The notes under the pieces are model-generated. The model saw only the letters and a program-made list of their open reading frames with translations. It had not been told where the DNA came from and ran no database searches. Positions 1 to 8,112 of a DNA stretch of 64,000 nt are shown piece by piece (the first letter of the stretch is position 1; every line of letters begins with the position of its first letter). Source of the DNA: CAMFLJ01 sp963702555. Its GTDB lineage: Bacteria > Actinomycetota > Acidimicrobiia > Acidimicrobiales > Acidimicrobilacustridaceae. The stretch is taken from assembly GCA_963702555.1 (NCBI GenBank), contig CAVPCW010000013.1, positions 372,001 through 436,000 of the forward strand. The letters are read 5' to 3'. The translations under genes were made by a program, and so were the position numbers.

Positions 1-84
1 CGGATAGCCGGCGAAGAACCGGCAGCCGGCGGCCACCATCGCCTCGGCGATGGCCTCGGAGCCTTCCATCAGTCGCGGTGCCAT
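1..84 (-). CDS. 2-oxoacid:acceptor oxidoreductase alpha subunit, N-terminus (partial)
   Basis: Only the first 28 codons are in the window; the gene runs off the left edge. The protein starts MAPRLMEGSEAIAEAMVAAG and continues CRFFAGYP. This is the usual beginning of the pyrimidine-domain (alpha) subunit of 2-oxoglutarate or branched-chain 2-oxoacid:ferredoxin oxidoreductases, which oxidatively decarboxylate 2-oxoacids to acyl-CoA. The ATG shares one base with the stop of the ferredoxin gene (TGATG), so the two are translationally coupled. Order on this strand is gamma, ferredoxin, alpha; a beta subunit would be expected just outside. Substrate cannot be told from this fragment. Confidence 0.7.
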   Translation of the reverse strand, partial: MAPRLMEGSEAIAEAMVAAGCRFFAGYP

Positions 85-359
85 CAGCTCGACTCCTCGG
101 CGATGACGTCCTCGCCCACCTCGATGTCGAGGGGCGTGTCGTACTTGTAGACCTGGAACACGAAGTCCGGGCAGATCTGCGAGCAGGCCTTGCACCCGGT
201 GCAGCCGGCGAGCAGCTGCGGGTAGCGGTAGCCCCGCTCGTTGAGCTCGTGCACGGTCATCACCAGCACCTGGGGCGGGCAGGCGTCGATGCAGAGGTCG
301 CAGCCCTTGCAGGCCTCCTTGTCGATGACGACGGTGCCGCGGGTGCGCACGGTGGTCAT
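84..359 (-). CDS. 2x[4Fe-4S] ferredoxin subunit of 2-oxoacid oxidoreductase
   Basis: A 91-residue protein with two complete cluster motifs: CKGCDLCIDACP (Cys17, 20, 23, 27) and CTGCKACSQICP (Cys53, 56, 59, 63). This is the delta-type bacterial ferredoxin subunit that takes electrons from the thiamine-diphosphate enzyme. It overlaps the gamma-subunit gene upstream by 4 bases (ATGA) and the alpha gene downstream by one, so all three belong to one operon. It is cytoplasmic, with no signal peptide. The context makes it a dedicated subunit rather than a free ferredoxin. Confidence 0.88.
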   Translation of the reverse strand: MTTVRTRGTVVIDKEACKGCDLCIDACPPQVLVMTVHELNERGYRYPQLLAGCTGCKACSQICPDFVFQVYKYDTPLDIEVGEDVIAEESS

Positions 360-934
360 CGGGCGGCCTCCAGCTCGGTCCAGGCGGCGGGCACGTCGGC
401 GACGGCCGCGTCCCAGCCGGCGGCCAGCGCGGCATGGTTGAGGTCGCGGTGCTGCTGGCGGTAGGGCGGAAGCGACTCGTCGATGGCGGCGTCGACCGAC
501 GCACGGGTCAGCAACCCGGTGGAGGCGCAGATGGCGCCGAGCATCACGATCGAGGCGCACATGAGCGAGGCGGCGTCGACGGCGATGTCGGTGGCGGCGA
601 TGCCGACGGTGCGACCGGCGAACCCGGTGTCGCCCTCGACGACCGAGGTGTTCACGAAGAGCACGCTGTCGGGCCGGAGCTTCTCGACCAGGCCGGGCAG
701 GTAGGCGTGGTGCATCGCCATGCCCAGCCAGCCGGCCGACACCACCGGCGGGGCCATCACCGGGCCCTGGGCGATCACCAGGGTGGCGTCGGTGTTGCCG
801 CCGCGCATCATGCCGCCGTAGCTGCCGAACATCTGCACCTGCAGGCCCTCGAGCACGGCGGCCCGGGCCATGACCTGGGCGGCGAGCTGCACGCCCTGCC
901 CCCCGATGCCCGTGGCGATCAGTTCGCGTTCCAT
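356..934 (-). CDS. 2-oxoacid:acceptor oxidoreductase gamma subunit
   Basis: A 192-residue protein opening with MERELIATGIGGQGVQLAAQ. The GIGGQGVQ loop is the signature of the catalytic gamma domain of pyruvate/2-oxoglutarate:ferredoxin oxidoreductases. SYGGMMRGGNTDATLVI follows, as in KorC/PorG-type subunits. Length fits a separate gamma subunit. It is first in the visible operon, and its stop overlaps the ferredoxin ATG (ATGA). It should bind the CoA side of the complex. Whether the substrate is 2-oxoglutarate, pyruvate or a branched-chain oxoacid is not decided by the sequence. Confidence 0.87.
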   Translation of the reverse strand: MERELIATGIGGQGVQLAAQVMARAAVLEGLQVQMFGSYGGMMRGGNTDATLVIAQGPVMAPPVVSAGWLGMAMHHAYLPGLVEKLRPDSVLFVNTSVVEGDTGFAGRTVGIAATDIAVDAASLMCASIVMLGAICASTGLLTRASVDAAIDESLPPYRQQHRDLNHAALAAGWDAAVADVPAAWTELEAAR

Positions 935-1021
935 CCACGTCCCCCGGAGCGGTCGACCCGGTCCCCGACCGTAGGGGAACAGGGCGGTCTCACGCGGAAC
1001 GGGCGCCGGCGAGGCGCAGGA

Positions 1022-1307
1022 TCAGCCTCCCGACACCGCCGGGATCACCGAGACCTCGACCCCGGCCGGCACCACCGAGGCCAGCCCGTCGAGGTCGCGC
1101 ACGTTGTCGGAGCCGACGAACACGTTGACGTGGCGGCGCACGGCCCCGCTCTCGTCGCGCACCCGGCGACCGACCGCCGGGTGCACTACGTCGAGCGCGT
1201 CGAGCACCTCGACCACCGACGAGCCGTCGGCGAGGTCGAGCTCGACGTGGGCCGCTCCCCCGGCGTGGGGCCGCAGCGTCTCGGCCAGCCGGACGCTCGA
1301 CCGTCAC
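1022..1307 (-). CDS. MoaD/ThiS-like ubiquitin-fold sulfur carrier, one-base frameshift near 1295
   Basis: A small beta-grasp protein ending in PAVSGG. The terminal Gly-Gly is the site adenylated and thiocarboxylated in MoaD, ThiS and SAMP-type carriers. The body shows family features: VRLAETLRPHAGG near the start and RRHVNVFVGSDNVRDLDGL in the second half. A GTG at 1307 overlaps the stop of the upstream propeller gene (GTGA), and the first codons read MTVE. Restoring the conserved VRLAETL frame needs one base removed around 1290-1297. That gives a protein of about 94 residues, the normal length. I take the frameshift as a probable consensus error. No E1-like activating enzyme is nearby. Confidence 0.75.
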
Positions 1308-2533
1308 CCCAGGACCGTCGCCTTCACGCACAGCACCGGCGGCAGGTGGCGGGTGAGCTCGGACCACGTCTCGCCGCCGTCGGGCGAGCCGAAGACCTCG
1401 CCGGTGCGGGTGCCGAGGTAGAGCCCGGCCGGGGCCATGCCGTCGGAGTCGAAGCCGTCGCGCAGCACACTCAGGTAGGCGTCGTCGTCGGGCAGGCCGG
1501 TGCCGCTCGGCGCCCACGTCTCCCCGCCGTCGGTGGTGCGGAAGACCCGCAGCTTCCCCTCGGCCGCGCACCGGAAGAAGTCGGACTTCAGCGGGATGAC
1601 GTAGGCGGTGTCGGGGTCGTTGGGGTCGACCACGATCGGGAACCCGAACGTGGAGGGCAGGCCACCCTGCTCGCCGACCTCGGTCCACGTGCCGCCGAAG
1701 TCGTCGGACCGGTAGACGCCCCAGTGGTGCTGCACGAACAGGGTGTCGGGCCGGGTCGGGTGCTGGGCGACCTTGTGCACGCACTGGCCGAACTCGGGCT
1801 CCGGCGGCGGCAGGAACGGCGGGAGGATGCCCTTGTTGGCGGCCTCCCAGGTGGTGCCGTCGAGCGTGCGGTAGAAGCCGGCGGCCGACACGGCGATGCC
1901 CATGCGGGGGCCGCCCGTGGGGTCGGGGACGATCGTGTGGAGGCAGAGGCCGCCGCCGCCCGGCTGCCACTGCTCGCGGTGCGGGTGGTCCCAGAGCTCC
2001 CGCACGAGCGAGAACGACTCACCGCCGTCGTCGGACCGGAAGAGGGCAGCGGGCTCGACCCCGGCGTAGACGACGTCGGGCGCCTCGTCGGCCGCCGGCA
2101 CGAGCTGCCACACCCGCTCGACGCTGGCGCCGGTGTCGGCGGGGAAGCGCAGAGTGCTCGGCTCGGGCTCGCGCCAGGTGCCGCCGAGGTCGTCGGACGT
2201 GTAGACCGACGGGCCGAAGTGCCAGCTCATGGCGCCGGCGAGCAGGCGGTTGCGCCCGTTGCGGGTGTCGAGGGCGGCGGCAGCGATCTCCTCACCGGGG
2301 AACCACGGACCGGAGCGCACCCACCCCCGGCGGTCGGGCCCGGCGGTGAGGGCGAAGAGCCCCTTGGTGGTGCCGACCAGCACCACCACGTCGCCGGAGT
2401 CGGCCTGCATGGCCGGCGCCGGGTCGGGGATCGACCCGGCCGGCGGCATGAACGGCCCGTCGTCGGGCGGCGAGCCGGCCGGCGGCTCGTCAGGGGCGAA
2501 CAGAGGCGACGGGGACCACGTACGCGTGCGCAT
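1304..2533 (-). CDS. BNR/VPS10-type beta-propeller protein (exo-alpha-sialidase-like fold)
   Basis: About 409 residues built from repeated Asp-box or BNR motifs: SDDLGGTW, SDDGGES, SDDFGGTW, TTDGGETW and SPDGGETW. Such WD40/YVTN/BNR proteins are six- or seven-bladed propellers, but the repeats alone do not prove sialidase activity. There is no signal peptide. The chosen start (MRTRTWSP, ATG at 2533) lies 60 bases from the divergent gene. A later ATG at 2410 (MQADSGDVVV) is also possible because the first 40 residues are Pro-rich and look dispensable. Its stop overlaps the MoaD-like gene by 4 bases. I recall this pairing from other actinobacteria, but its function is unknown to me. Confidence 0.8.
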   Translation of the reverse strand: MRTRTWSPSPLFAPDEPPAGSPPDDGPFMPPAGSIPDPAPAMQADSGDVVVLVGTTKGLFALTAGPDRRGWVRSGPWFPGEEIAAAALDTRNGRNRLLAGAMSWHFGPSVYTSDDLGGTWREPEPSTLRFPADTGASVERVWQLVPAADEAPDVVYAGVEPAALFRSDDGGESFSLVRELWDHPHREQWQPGGGGLCLHTIVPDPTGGPRMGIAVSAAGFYRTLDGTTWEAANKGILPPFLPPPEPEFGQCVHKVAQHPTRPDTLFVQHHWGVYRSDDFGGTWTEVGEQGGLPSTFGFPIVVDPNDPDTAYVIPLKSDFFRCAAEGKLRVFRTTDGGETWAPSGTGLPDDDAYLSVLRDGFDSDGMAPAGLYLGTRTGEVFGSPDGGETWSELTRHLPPVLCVKATVLG

Positions 2534-2593
2534 CACCTTCAGACCTTCGCGCCATCGCGAACTCATCGCTCGGGAATTGGGTAAGGGCTGGGG

Positions 2594-3655
2594 GTGCGAA
2601 CACCAGTCGACCAGGCCCCTCCCCTCCCCGCCCCCCGAGGGCCGCTGAGCGAGTGGCTGTGCCGCGTGCTCACCCGCGACCCGGACGACGTGGCCAGCCC
2701 CGGGCACCGCCTGCACCGGGCCGTGGCCACCATCCCCGACACCACGACCGACGACGACGCCCAGCTCACCCTCCACTGCATCTACGAGCTCTCGTACCGA
2801 GGCTTCGCGGGCGTCGACGACGCCTGGGAGTGGGCGCCGCCCCTGCTCGACCTGCGGCGGGCCCTCGAAGCTCGCTTCGAGCGCGACCTGCGCGTTGCCG
2901 TCGACCGGTCGGACCTCACCACCGGGGCCACGACCGTGGCCGAGGTGCTGGCCCGCGCCGACGGCCCTTCGCTCTCGGGGCACATGGCCCGGGAGGGCAC
3001 CCGGGCCGAGTTCGTCGAGTTCTGCCTGCACCGCTCGGCGTACCAACTGAAGGAGGCCGACCCCCACTCGTGGGGACTGCTCCGGCTCAGCGGTCCCCGC
3101 AAGGCGGCCCTCGTCGAGATCCAGGCCGACGAATACGGCAAGGGGCGGGTCGGAGAGGCCCACGCCGACCTGTTCACCGACGTGCTCACCGCACTCGACC
3201 TCGACGCGTCCTACGGCGCCCACGTCGATGCCATTCCCTCAGTCACCCTCGCCACCGACAACCTGGTGACGCTGCTCGGCTCGCACCGGCGACTGCGGTC
3301 GGCGCTGCTCGGACACCTGGCCGGCTTCGAGATGACCTCGGTGGACCCCATGTCGGCCTACGCCCGGGCCGCCCGCCGGCTCGAGCTCGGCCCGGCGGTC
3401 GAGCGCTTCTACGACGTGCACGTGGAGGCAGACGAGCACCACGGCGCCCTGGCGTCGAGCCGCCTCGTGGGTGGCGACCCCGAGGCCGACGGCCTCTCGA
3501 CCCCCGAGATCCTCTTCGGCGCCGCCGCCATGTCGGTGCTCGAGGACCGGTTCGCCCGCCATCTCCTCGGCTCGTGGGCGCATGGGAGCTCGTCGCTGAG
3601 GACCGCCGGGACCGCAGCGAGAGGGGCCCGCGAGCGCGTACCAGCTTTGGCGTGA
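2594..3655 (+). CDS. Haem-oxygenase-like diiron (iron-containing redox enzyme) family protein
   Basis: A 353-residue all-helical protein starting with GTG. It carries the pattern of haem-oxygenase-like diiron oxidases: EFVEFCLHRSAYQLKEADPH (Glu and His), LVEIQADEYGKG (Glu/Asp) and YDVHVEADEHHG (Asp and His). These would hold two irons at the core. Family members include non-haem oxygenases and N-oxygenases acting on small molecules or amino-acid-derived substrates. The substrate here is unknown. It is divergent from the BNR gene, with a 60-base gap that must hold both promoters. The last 30 residues are low-complexity, and the tRNA promoter begins inside the end of the gene. Confidence 0.8.
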   Translation: MRTPVDQAPPLPAPRGPLSEWLCRVLTRDPDDVASPGHRLHRAVATIPDTTTDDDAQLTLHCIYELSYRGFAGVDDAWEWAPPLLDLRRALEARFERDLRVAVDRSDLTTGATTVAEVLARADGPSLSGHMAREGTRAEFVEFCLHRSAYQLKEADPHSWGLLRLSGPRKAALVEIQADEYGKGRVGEAHADLFTDVLTALDLDASYGAHVDAIPSVTLATDNLVTLLGSHRRLRSALLGHLAGFEMTSVDPMSAYARAARRLELGPAVERFYDVHVEADEHHGALASSRLVGGDPEADGLSTPEILFGAAAMSVLEDRFARHLLGSWAHGSSSLRTAGTAARGARERVPALA

Positions 3656-3675
3656 CCGGACCGGTCCCCTATGCT
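3647..3675 (+). promoter_or_regulatory. Sigma-70-type promoter of tRNA-Arg
   Basis: TTGGCG (3647-3652), a 17-base spacer and TATGCT (3670-3675) form a good vegetative promoter about 48 bases before the tRNA. The -35 box overlaps the last codons of the diiron-protein gene. Confidence 0.6.
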
Positions 3676-3722
3676 GACGGCTCCCCGCGCTCCTGGAGTG
3701 CAGGGCACAACCCAGAAGTTCT

Positions 3723-3796
3723 GCGCTCGTAGCTCAATTGGATAGAGCATCTGACTACGGATCAGAAGGTTGGGGGTTCGAGTCCCTCCGAGCGCG
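3723..3796 (+). tRNA. tRNA-Arg(ACG)
   Basis: A complete cloverleaf. The acceptor stem GCGCTCG (3723-3729) pairs with CGAGCGC (3789-3795), with discriminator G at 3796. The D-arm contains AGCTCAATTGGATAGAGC. The anticodon stem TCTGA/TCAGA encloses loop CTACGGA with anticodon ACG (3757-3759). The T-arm contains GGTTCGAGTCC. CCA is not encoded. Wobble A34 would normally be deaminated to inosine, reading CGU/CGC/CGA. Confidence 0.96.
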
Positions 3797-3817
3797 CTGA
3801 GCCGTTCCGAAACGCAC

Positions 3818-3842
3818 CGAGCCGGGTCATCGACCCGGCTCG
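3818..3842 (+). terminator. Hairpin terminator after tRNA-Arg
   Basis: GAGCCGGGTC and GACCCGGCTC form a perfect 10-bp stem around ATC, extended by one C-G pair and followed by GTTTCG. It lies between the tRNA and the convergent prenyltransferase gene and may serve both strands. Confidence 0.6.
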
Positions 3843-3925
3843 TTTCGCGCCTGCGGGGCGGTCTTCGGGCCGGCGGGGTAGGTGCTCTGGATGGCCACGA
3901 GTGACGACTCCGCCCGTGCACGCGA

Positions 3926-4741
3926 TCAGGTGCCGAGGGCACCGCCGTTGACCACCAGCGCCGCCACCGCCGTGGCGGCGGTGACGAGGGTCAACGACCA
4001 CGCCGCCCGCTCGTGGCCGGTCAGCGAGGTCGCGACCACCCCGACCAGCGCCGCCATGCCGATCGCCAGCAGCACGACGGAGCCCGATGTCGGAGGGCCC
4101 GACGGGCCGAGGCCGACCACGAGCAGTGCGGCGCCGAGCAGCCCGACGCCCGAGAGGAGGGCCCCCCGGTACGACATCCGCTGTGGGAGGCCGCGAACCC
4201 CCGTCAGGCGATCGGCGTCACGGTCCGGGAGCCCGTTGACGAAGTGGGCTCCGGCCCCCATCGACGCCGCGGCGATCGTCGCCCACGTCGGTGGCCACGG
4301 GTGGCCCGGTAGGCCGAGGGTCACGAAGGCCGGCAGGAGCCCGAAAGCGAGCAGGTAGCAGGTGACGCTGAACGGGGTGCGCTTGAGGCCGAGGTTGTAG
4401 GCCCATGCCGCCAGGACGGCGACCAGGTGCACCGATGCCGCCCGCCACCCCGACAGCAGGGAGAGCGGCACCGTGAGGATCAGCGCGGTGATCGCAGCTC
4501 GCTCGACCACCGTCGCGGCCACGGTTCCGGCCACGATCGGCTTGTCGAGGCGACCGGCCTGGATGTCGCGGTCGCGGTCGATCCAGTCGTTGCTCCAACC
4601 CACCGAGAGCTGGCCGGCGAGCACCGCGGCGACCACCGCGATCGTGCCCGGACCACGGCCGGCGACGGCGGCCAGGACGCCGGTGATGACCGTGACGGCG
4701 AGGGTGGGCTGGAAGTGGGACGCTCGCAGGAGACCTCGCAC
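3926..4741 (-). CDS. UbiA-family prenyltransferase
   Basis: A 271-residue polytopic membrane protein, GTG start. The first Asp-rich motif NDWIDRDRD starts at Asn51 and the second, DRDADR, lies near residue 173. These bind Mg2+-diphosphate in the UbiA superfamily, which transfers prenyl chains to aromatic or other acceptors. About eight hydrophobic helices are apparent. The compact size and the YNLGLKRTPFS stretch resemble actinobacterial UbiA-like proteins of unknown acceptor. There is no quinone-biosynthesis gene nearby, so a role in menaquinone synthesis is not supported by context. Confidence 0.85.
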   Translation of the reverse strand: MRGLLRASHFQPTLAVTVITGVLAAVAGRGPGTIAVVAAVLAGQLSVGWSNDWIDRDRDIQAGRLDKPIVAGTVAATVVERAAITALILTVPLSLLSGWRAASVHLVAVLAAWAYNLGLKRTPFSVTCYLLAFGLLPAFVTLGLPGHPWPPTWATIAAASMGAGAHFVNGLPDRDADRLTGVRGLPQRMSYRGALLSGVGLLGAALLVVGLGPSGPPTSGSVVLLAIGMAALVGVVATSLTGHERAAWSLTLVTAATAVAALVVNGGALGT

Positions 4742-4863
4742 GGTCCGCAGTCTCCCCCGCTGCCGCCGTCTGCACCCCGGGGACCAGAGCGATCGGGATG
4801 GACCGTTAGGGCCTGGCCGCGCCAGCGTGGTGGTCCACCCCGGCGAGCAGGGAGCCGTCCGTC

Positions 4864-5683
4864 ATGAGCGAGCCGACCTTCATCCACGTCGACGACATCG
4901 AGTGGACGCCCGTCCAGCGCCAGCGCAACGCGGACGGCAGCGAGTCGGTGGTGCGCGAGCGGTGGCCGATCATGCGACCCGACTTCCTGTCGGCGTACGT
5001 CGTCTACGAGCCGGGCATGATCGTGCGGCGCCACGGCCACCGCAGCAACCACGTGGTGTTCGTGCTCGACGGCGGCGTGTGGCTCGGCGAGCGCTGGTGC
5101 ACGCCCGGCACCCACGTCCACGTGCCCCTCGGCGCCACCTTCGGGCCGATCATCGCCGGCCCCGAGGGCGTGACCTGCTGGGAGCTCAGCTTCGGTGAGT
5201 TCGGGGGCTGGGGCGACGAGCCCGAGCTCTACGAGCGGGCGATCGCAGAGCGAGGCGTGTCCCCGCTGCCCGACCCCCCGCTCCACCTCGCCGACTGGTT
5301 CGTCGACCCCAGGGGCGACACGGGTGCGGTCCGGCCCACGCCCCGGGTGCCCGGGCTCGCACGAGGTCATCACCCACGTCGACGAGCTCGAGTGGGACGA
5401 CGCCGGCCCCGGCATCACGGCCACGTGGCCGATCCGCCTCCCCGACTTCAGCAGCGCCTACGTCCGGTTCGCCCCGGGCGCCACCTCACCGCGCCACGGC
5501 CACCACGGCCAGCACGTCGCGTTCGTCGTCTCGGGTGGCGCGTGGTTCGGCGACCGCTGGTGCCCCGCCGGCACCCACATCGAGCTCCCCGAGGGTGCCG
5601 CCTACGGCCCGATCGTGGCGGGCGACGACGGCATGGACATCCTCGGCCTGACCGACGGCCCCGCCGGCACCTGGAGCGACTGA
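4864..5683 (+). CDS. Two-cupin-domain protein, frameshifted between domains
   Basis: The first domain (4864 to about 5340) begins MSEPTFIHVDDIEWTPV and contains RRHGHRSNHVVFVLDG and GTHVHVPLGATFGPI. The second (about 5357-5683, next frame) repeats the pattern: HVDELEWDD, SPRHGHHGQHVAFVVSGG and GTHIELPEGAAYGPI. The domains are clear duplicates (WLGERWCTPGTH against WFGDRWCPAGTH). The second has no start codon of its own in its frame, and the linker runs straight into it. A single bicupin with a one-base indel at about 5340-5358 is therefore likelier than two genes. The paired histidines suggest a metal-binding cupin. Substrate is unknown. Confidence 0.68.
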
Positions 5684-5716
5684 CCACCCCGACCACCCCA
5701 CCCCGAGCGAAGTCCT

Positions 5717-5768
5717 CGTTCTTGTCGCGCTTTCCTGTCGCCGGCGACGTGGAAGCGCGACAAGAACG
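5717..5768. repeat. Long perfect inverted repeat between convergent genes
   Basis: CGTTCTTGTCGCGCTT (5717-5732) and AAGCGCGACAAGAACG (5753-5768) are perfect 16-base arms. The 20-base loop itself contains the palindrome GTCGCCGGCGAC. It sits between the cupin gene and the convergent DUF1295 gene. It may be a bidirectional terminator, but its structure and lower G+C arms also resemble a REP-like element. No second copy was seen in the window. Confidence 0.6.
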
Positions 5769-5817
5769 GGATGGCAGGGGCAGCCCGGCGGGCCGCCTCA
5801 TCCGGATCCCTTGCTGA

Positions 5818-6708
5818 TCAGCCCCGCTTCGGAGGCAGCGGGACGAGCATCGAGGTGCGGGCCGCGTAGTCGGCGAAGCCGGGCCGGCTCTCGGCGCTGC
5901 GGCGGTCGAGCATCGGGATCGAGGCGAACACGAACATCGCCGTCATGGCCAGCGGCCCGACGACGGTCCACCACCAGCCCGGTGCCGCGGCGAGGGCGAA
6001 CAGCCACAGCGCCCACCAGAAGCACAGCTCGCCGAAGTAGTTGGGGTGCCGCGACCACGCCCACATGCCACTGGCCATCGACTCGCCGGGCTTCTTGGTG
6101 CGCCGGAAGCGCCGCATCTGCTCATCGGACATGAACTCGATCACCGACGCGGCGAGGCCGAGCACGACGGCGAGCCAGTCGAGCACCCCGACCGACCGGG
6201 TGCCCCACACCAGCGCCGGCACCATCGACAGCGAGCCGAGGAACACCACCGAGCACGGGAACAGGTGCACCCCGAACAGCGAGATCAGCGGCTTGGGGCC
6301 CTTCGTGTACATGTCGAGGTAGCGCCAGTCCTCGTGCCCGAGGCCCGGCCAGTCGCGCGCCCAGTTGCTGGTGAGGCGCACCGCCCACACCCACACCACG
6401 ACCAGCACCAGCACGATCCGCAGCGACGGCACGCCGTCGGCGTGCTGGGCGGCGAGCCAGACCGCGGCGAGCGGCGGAAGGACGCTCCACCACGCGTCGA
6501 ACATCGAGCCGTTGTCGATCGCCATGGACCACAGCCAGATGACCAGGGCCGACGTGAGGTAGCCGAGACCGAGGGCGAGGACGGGCCGGTCGCCGCCGAT
6601 GGCCGACGCGACCGCCAGCGCCGCGCCCACCGCGGTGACGTAGGCGACCACGACGATCAGGAACGACGTCCCCCTACCCGCGTGCTCCAGTGATCCCCGA
6701 CCGCTCAT
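5818..6708 (-). CDS. DUF1295 membrane protein (steroid 5-alpha-reductase/ICMT-like fold)
   Basis: A 296-residue protein with about eight hydrophobic segments. The C-terminal SRHPNYFGELCFWW motif is typical of DUF1295 proteins, which share the fold of steroid 5-alpha reductases and isoprenylcysteine methyltransferases and use NADPH or SAM. The start at 6708 (MSGRGSLEHAG) is fixed by a strong Shine-Dalgarno, GAGGAGGTGCC directly before the ATG. An in-frame extension upstream has no such signal. DUF1295 proteins are often annotated as fatty-acid or sterol reductases. Actual substrate is unknown. Confidence 0.85.
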   Translation of the reverse strand: MSGRGSLEHAGRGTSFLIVVVAYVTAVGAALAVASAIGGDRPVLALGLGYLTSALVIWLWSMAIDNGSMFDAWWSVLPPLAAVWLAAQHADGVPSLRIVLVLVVVWVWAVRLTSNWARDWPGLGHEDWRYLDMYTKGPKPLISLFGVHLFPCSVVFLGSLSMVPALVWGTRSVGVLDWLAVVLGLAASVIEFMSDEQMRRFRRTKKPGESMASGMWAWSRHPNYFGELCFWWALWLFALAAAPGWWWTVVGPLAMTAMFVFASIPMLDRRSAESRPGFADYAARTSMLVPLPPKRG

Positions 6709-6823
6709 GGCACCTCCTCGGCCCGGGATTCTGACACCCGCACCGGCTCCCTGCCGGGTCCGGTCACCCCCTACGCTGTGGGCCGGTTGGGCCGGGGAGC
6801 CCACGACGATTCAGGGAGCACCG

Positions 6824-8035
6824 ATGAACGAGGCCGACGAGATCGTGTCGGAGCTGGGCTACCGCCCGTTCGACGCCGACAACCACTACTACGAGGCCGA
6901 GGACGCCTTCACCCGGCACCTCGACCCGAAGCACGGGCAGCGCGTCATCGAGTGGTGCACCATCGGCAAGCGCAAGTACCCCGTGATCGCCGGCAAGGTG
7001 AGCCGGGACGTCACCAACCCCACCTTCGACCCGGTCTCGCCGGCCGGGGCGATGGCCGAGTACTTCCGGGGCAACCCCTCAGGGAAGTCGCCGCTCGAGT
7101 ACCTGGGCCGGCCCGAGCCGATCCGCCCCGAGTACCGCGACCGCGACGCCCGGCTGCGCACGATGGACGAGCAGGGCATCCAGAAGACGTGGCTCTTCCC
7201 CACCCTCGGGCTGCTCTACGAGGAGCACCTCACCAACGACCCCGAGGCCGTCACCCTGCTGTTCTCCGCGTTCAACCGCTGGCTGCTCGACGACTGGGGC
7301 TTCTCCTACCAGGACCGCATCTTCGGCAGCCCGAGCATCAGCCTCTGCGACCTCGACTGGGCCATCGCCGAGCTCGAGTGGGCGCTCGAGAACGACGCCC
7401 GCACCATCGTGATGCGGCCCGCCCCCATCCGGACGGCCACCGACCTGCTGCCCCCGGCCGACCCGACCTTCGACCCGTTCTGGGCCCGGGTGAACGAGTC
7501 CGGCATCACCGTCGTGGCCCACGCCGGCAACACCGGCTTCGAGGTGCCCGGCTACGCGCCGCCCCACTCGTTCCAGACCGGCGACAACGGCTCGTACCGC
7601 CTGTCGCTCGGTGCCCTCCACATCGAGTTCGAGCGCGTCGTCCACGACTTCCTCGGCTCGATCATGGTCGACAAGCTCTTCGAGCGGTTCCCGAACATCC
7701 GCATGGCGTCGGTCGAGAACGGCTCGGGCTTCCTGCCCGAGCTGCTGAAGAAGCTGGGCAGCGCCGCCAACAAGCACCCCGGCTACTTCGGCGAGCACCC
7801 CGTCGACGTCTTCCGGCGCAACGTCTGGATCAACCCGTTCTGGGAGGACGACGTCAACGACACCGTCGAGCTCATGGGCGCCGACCGCGTGATCTTCGGC
7901 TCCGACTGGCCCCACATCGAGGGCCTCGAGGAGCCGCTCGACTACGTGCGCGAGCTCAAGGCCTTCGACGCCGACGACACCCGCAAGATCCTCCTCGAGA
8001 ACGCCACCGGCCTGAACGAGCGCCGCCCCGCCTGA
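6824..8035 (+). CDS. Amidohydrolase-2 family metal-dependent hydrolase
   Basis: A 403-residue TIM-barrel protein. Metal-site motifs are visible: FDADNHYYE at the N-terminus, VAHAGNTG in the middle and FGSDWPHIEG near the C-terminus (the last Asp being catalytic in the family). Members act as decarboxylases or hydrolases of aromatic or ring-cleavage acids. The start is set by ATG at 6824 with GGGAG seven bases upstream. It precedes a Baeyer-Villiger-type monooxygenase by 77 bases on the same strand, suggesting a joint catabolic role. A related enzyme lies at 60.3 kb. Confidence 0.87.
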   Translation: MNEADEIVSELGYRPFDADNHYYEAEDAFTRHLDPKHGQRVIEWCTIGKRKYPVIAGKVSRDVTNPTFDPVSPAGAMAEYFRGNPSGKSPLEYLGRPEPIRPEYRDRDARLRTMDEQGIQKTWLFPTLGLLYEEHLTNDPEAVTLLFSAFNRWLLDDWGFSYQDRIFGSPSISLCDLDWAIAELEWALENDARTIVMRPAPIRTATDLLPPADPTFDPFWARVNESGITVVAHAGNTGFEVPGYAPPHSFQTGDNGSYRLSLGALHIEFERVVHDFLGSIMVDKLFERFPNIRMASVENGSGFLPELLKKLGSAANKHPGYFGEHPVDVFRRNVWINPFWEDDVNDTVELMGADRVIFGSDWPHIEGLEEPLDYVRELKAFDADDTRKILLENATGLNERRPA

Positions 8036-8112
8036 TCGGCGGCGCCACCCGCGCCACCCGCGCCGCGGAGGCGCGAAGCTCGTCGGGCTCGGAAGATCCA
8101 GGGGGAACGCTC

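Noticed and set aside
434..2584. A long rightward open frame opposite the oxidoreductase, MoaD-like and BNR genes
   Set aside because: It is a high-G+C antisense shadow rich in Gly/Arg/His/Val repeats with no domain, and the opposite strand carries well-supported genes.
4864..5817. Single 317-residue protein through the cupin region
   Set aside because: After about 5340 this frame is Arg/Pro-rich nonsense, while the neighbouring frame carries a second cupin. The open frame past 5683 is a result of the frameshift.
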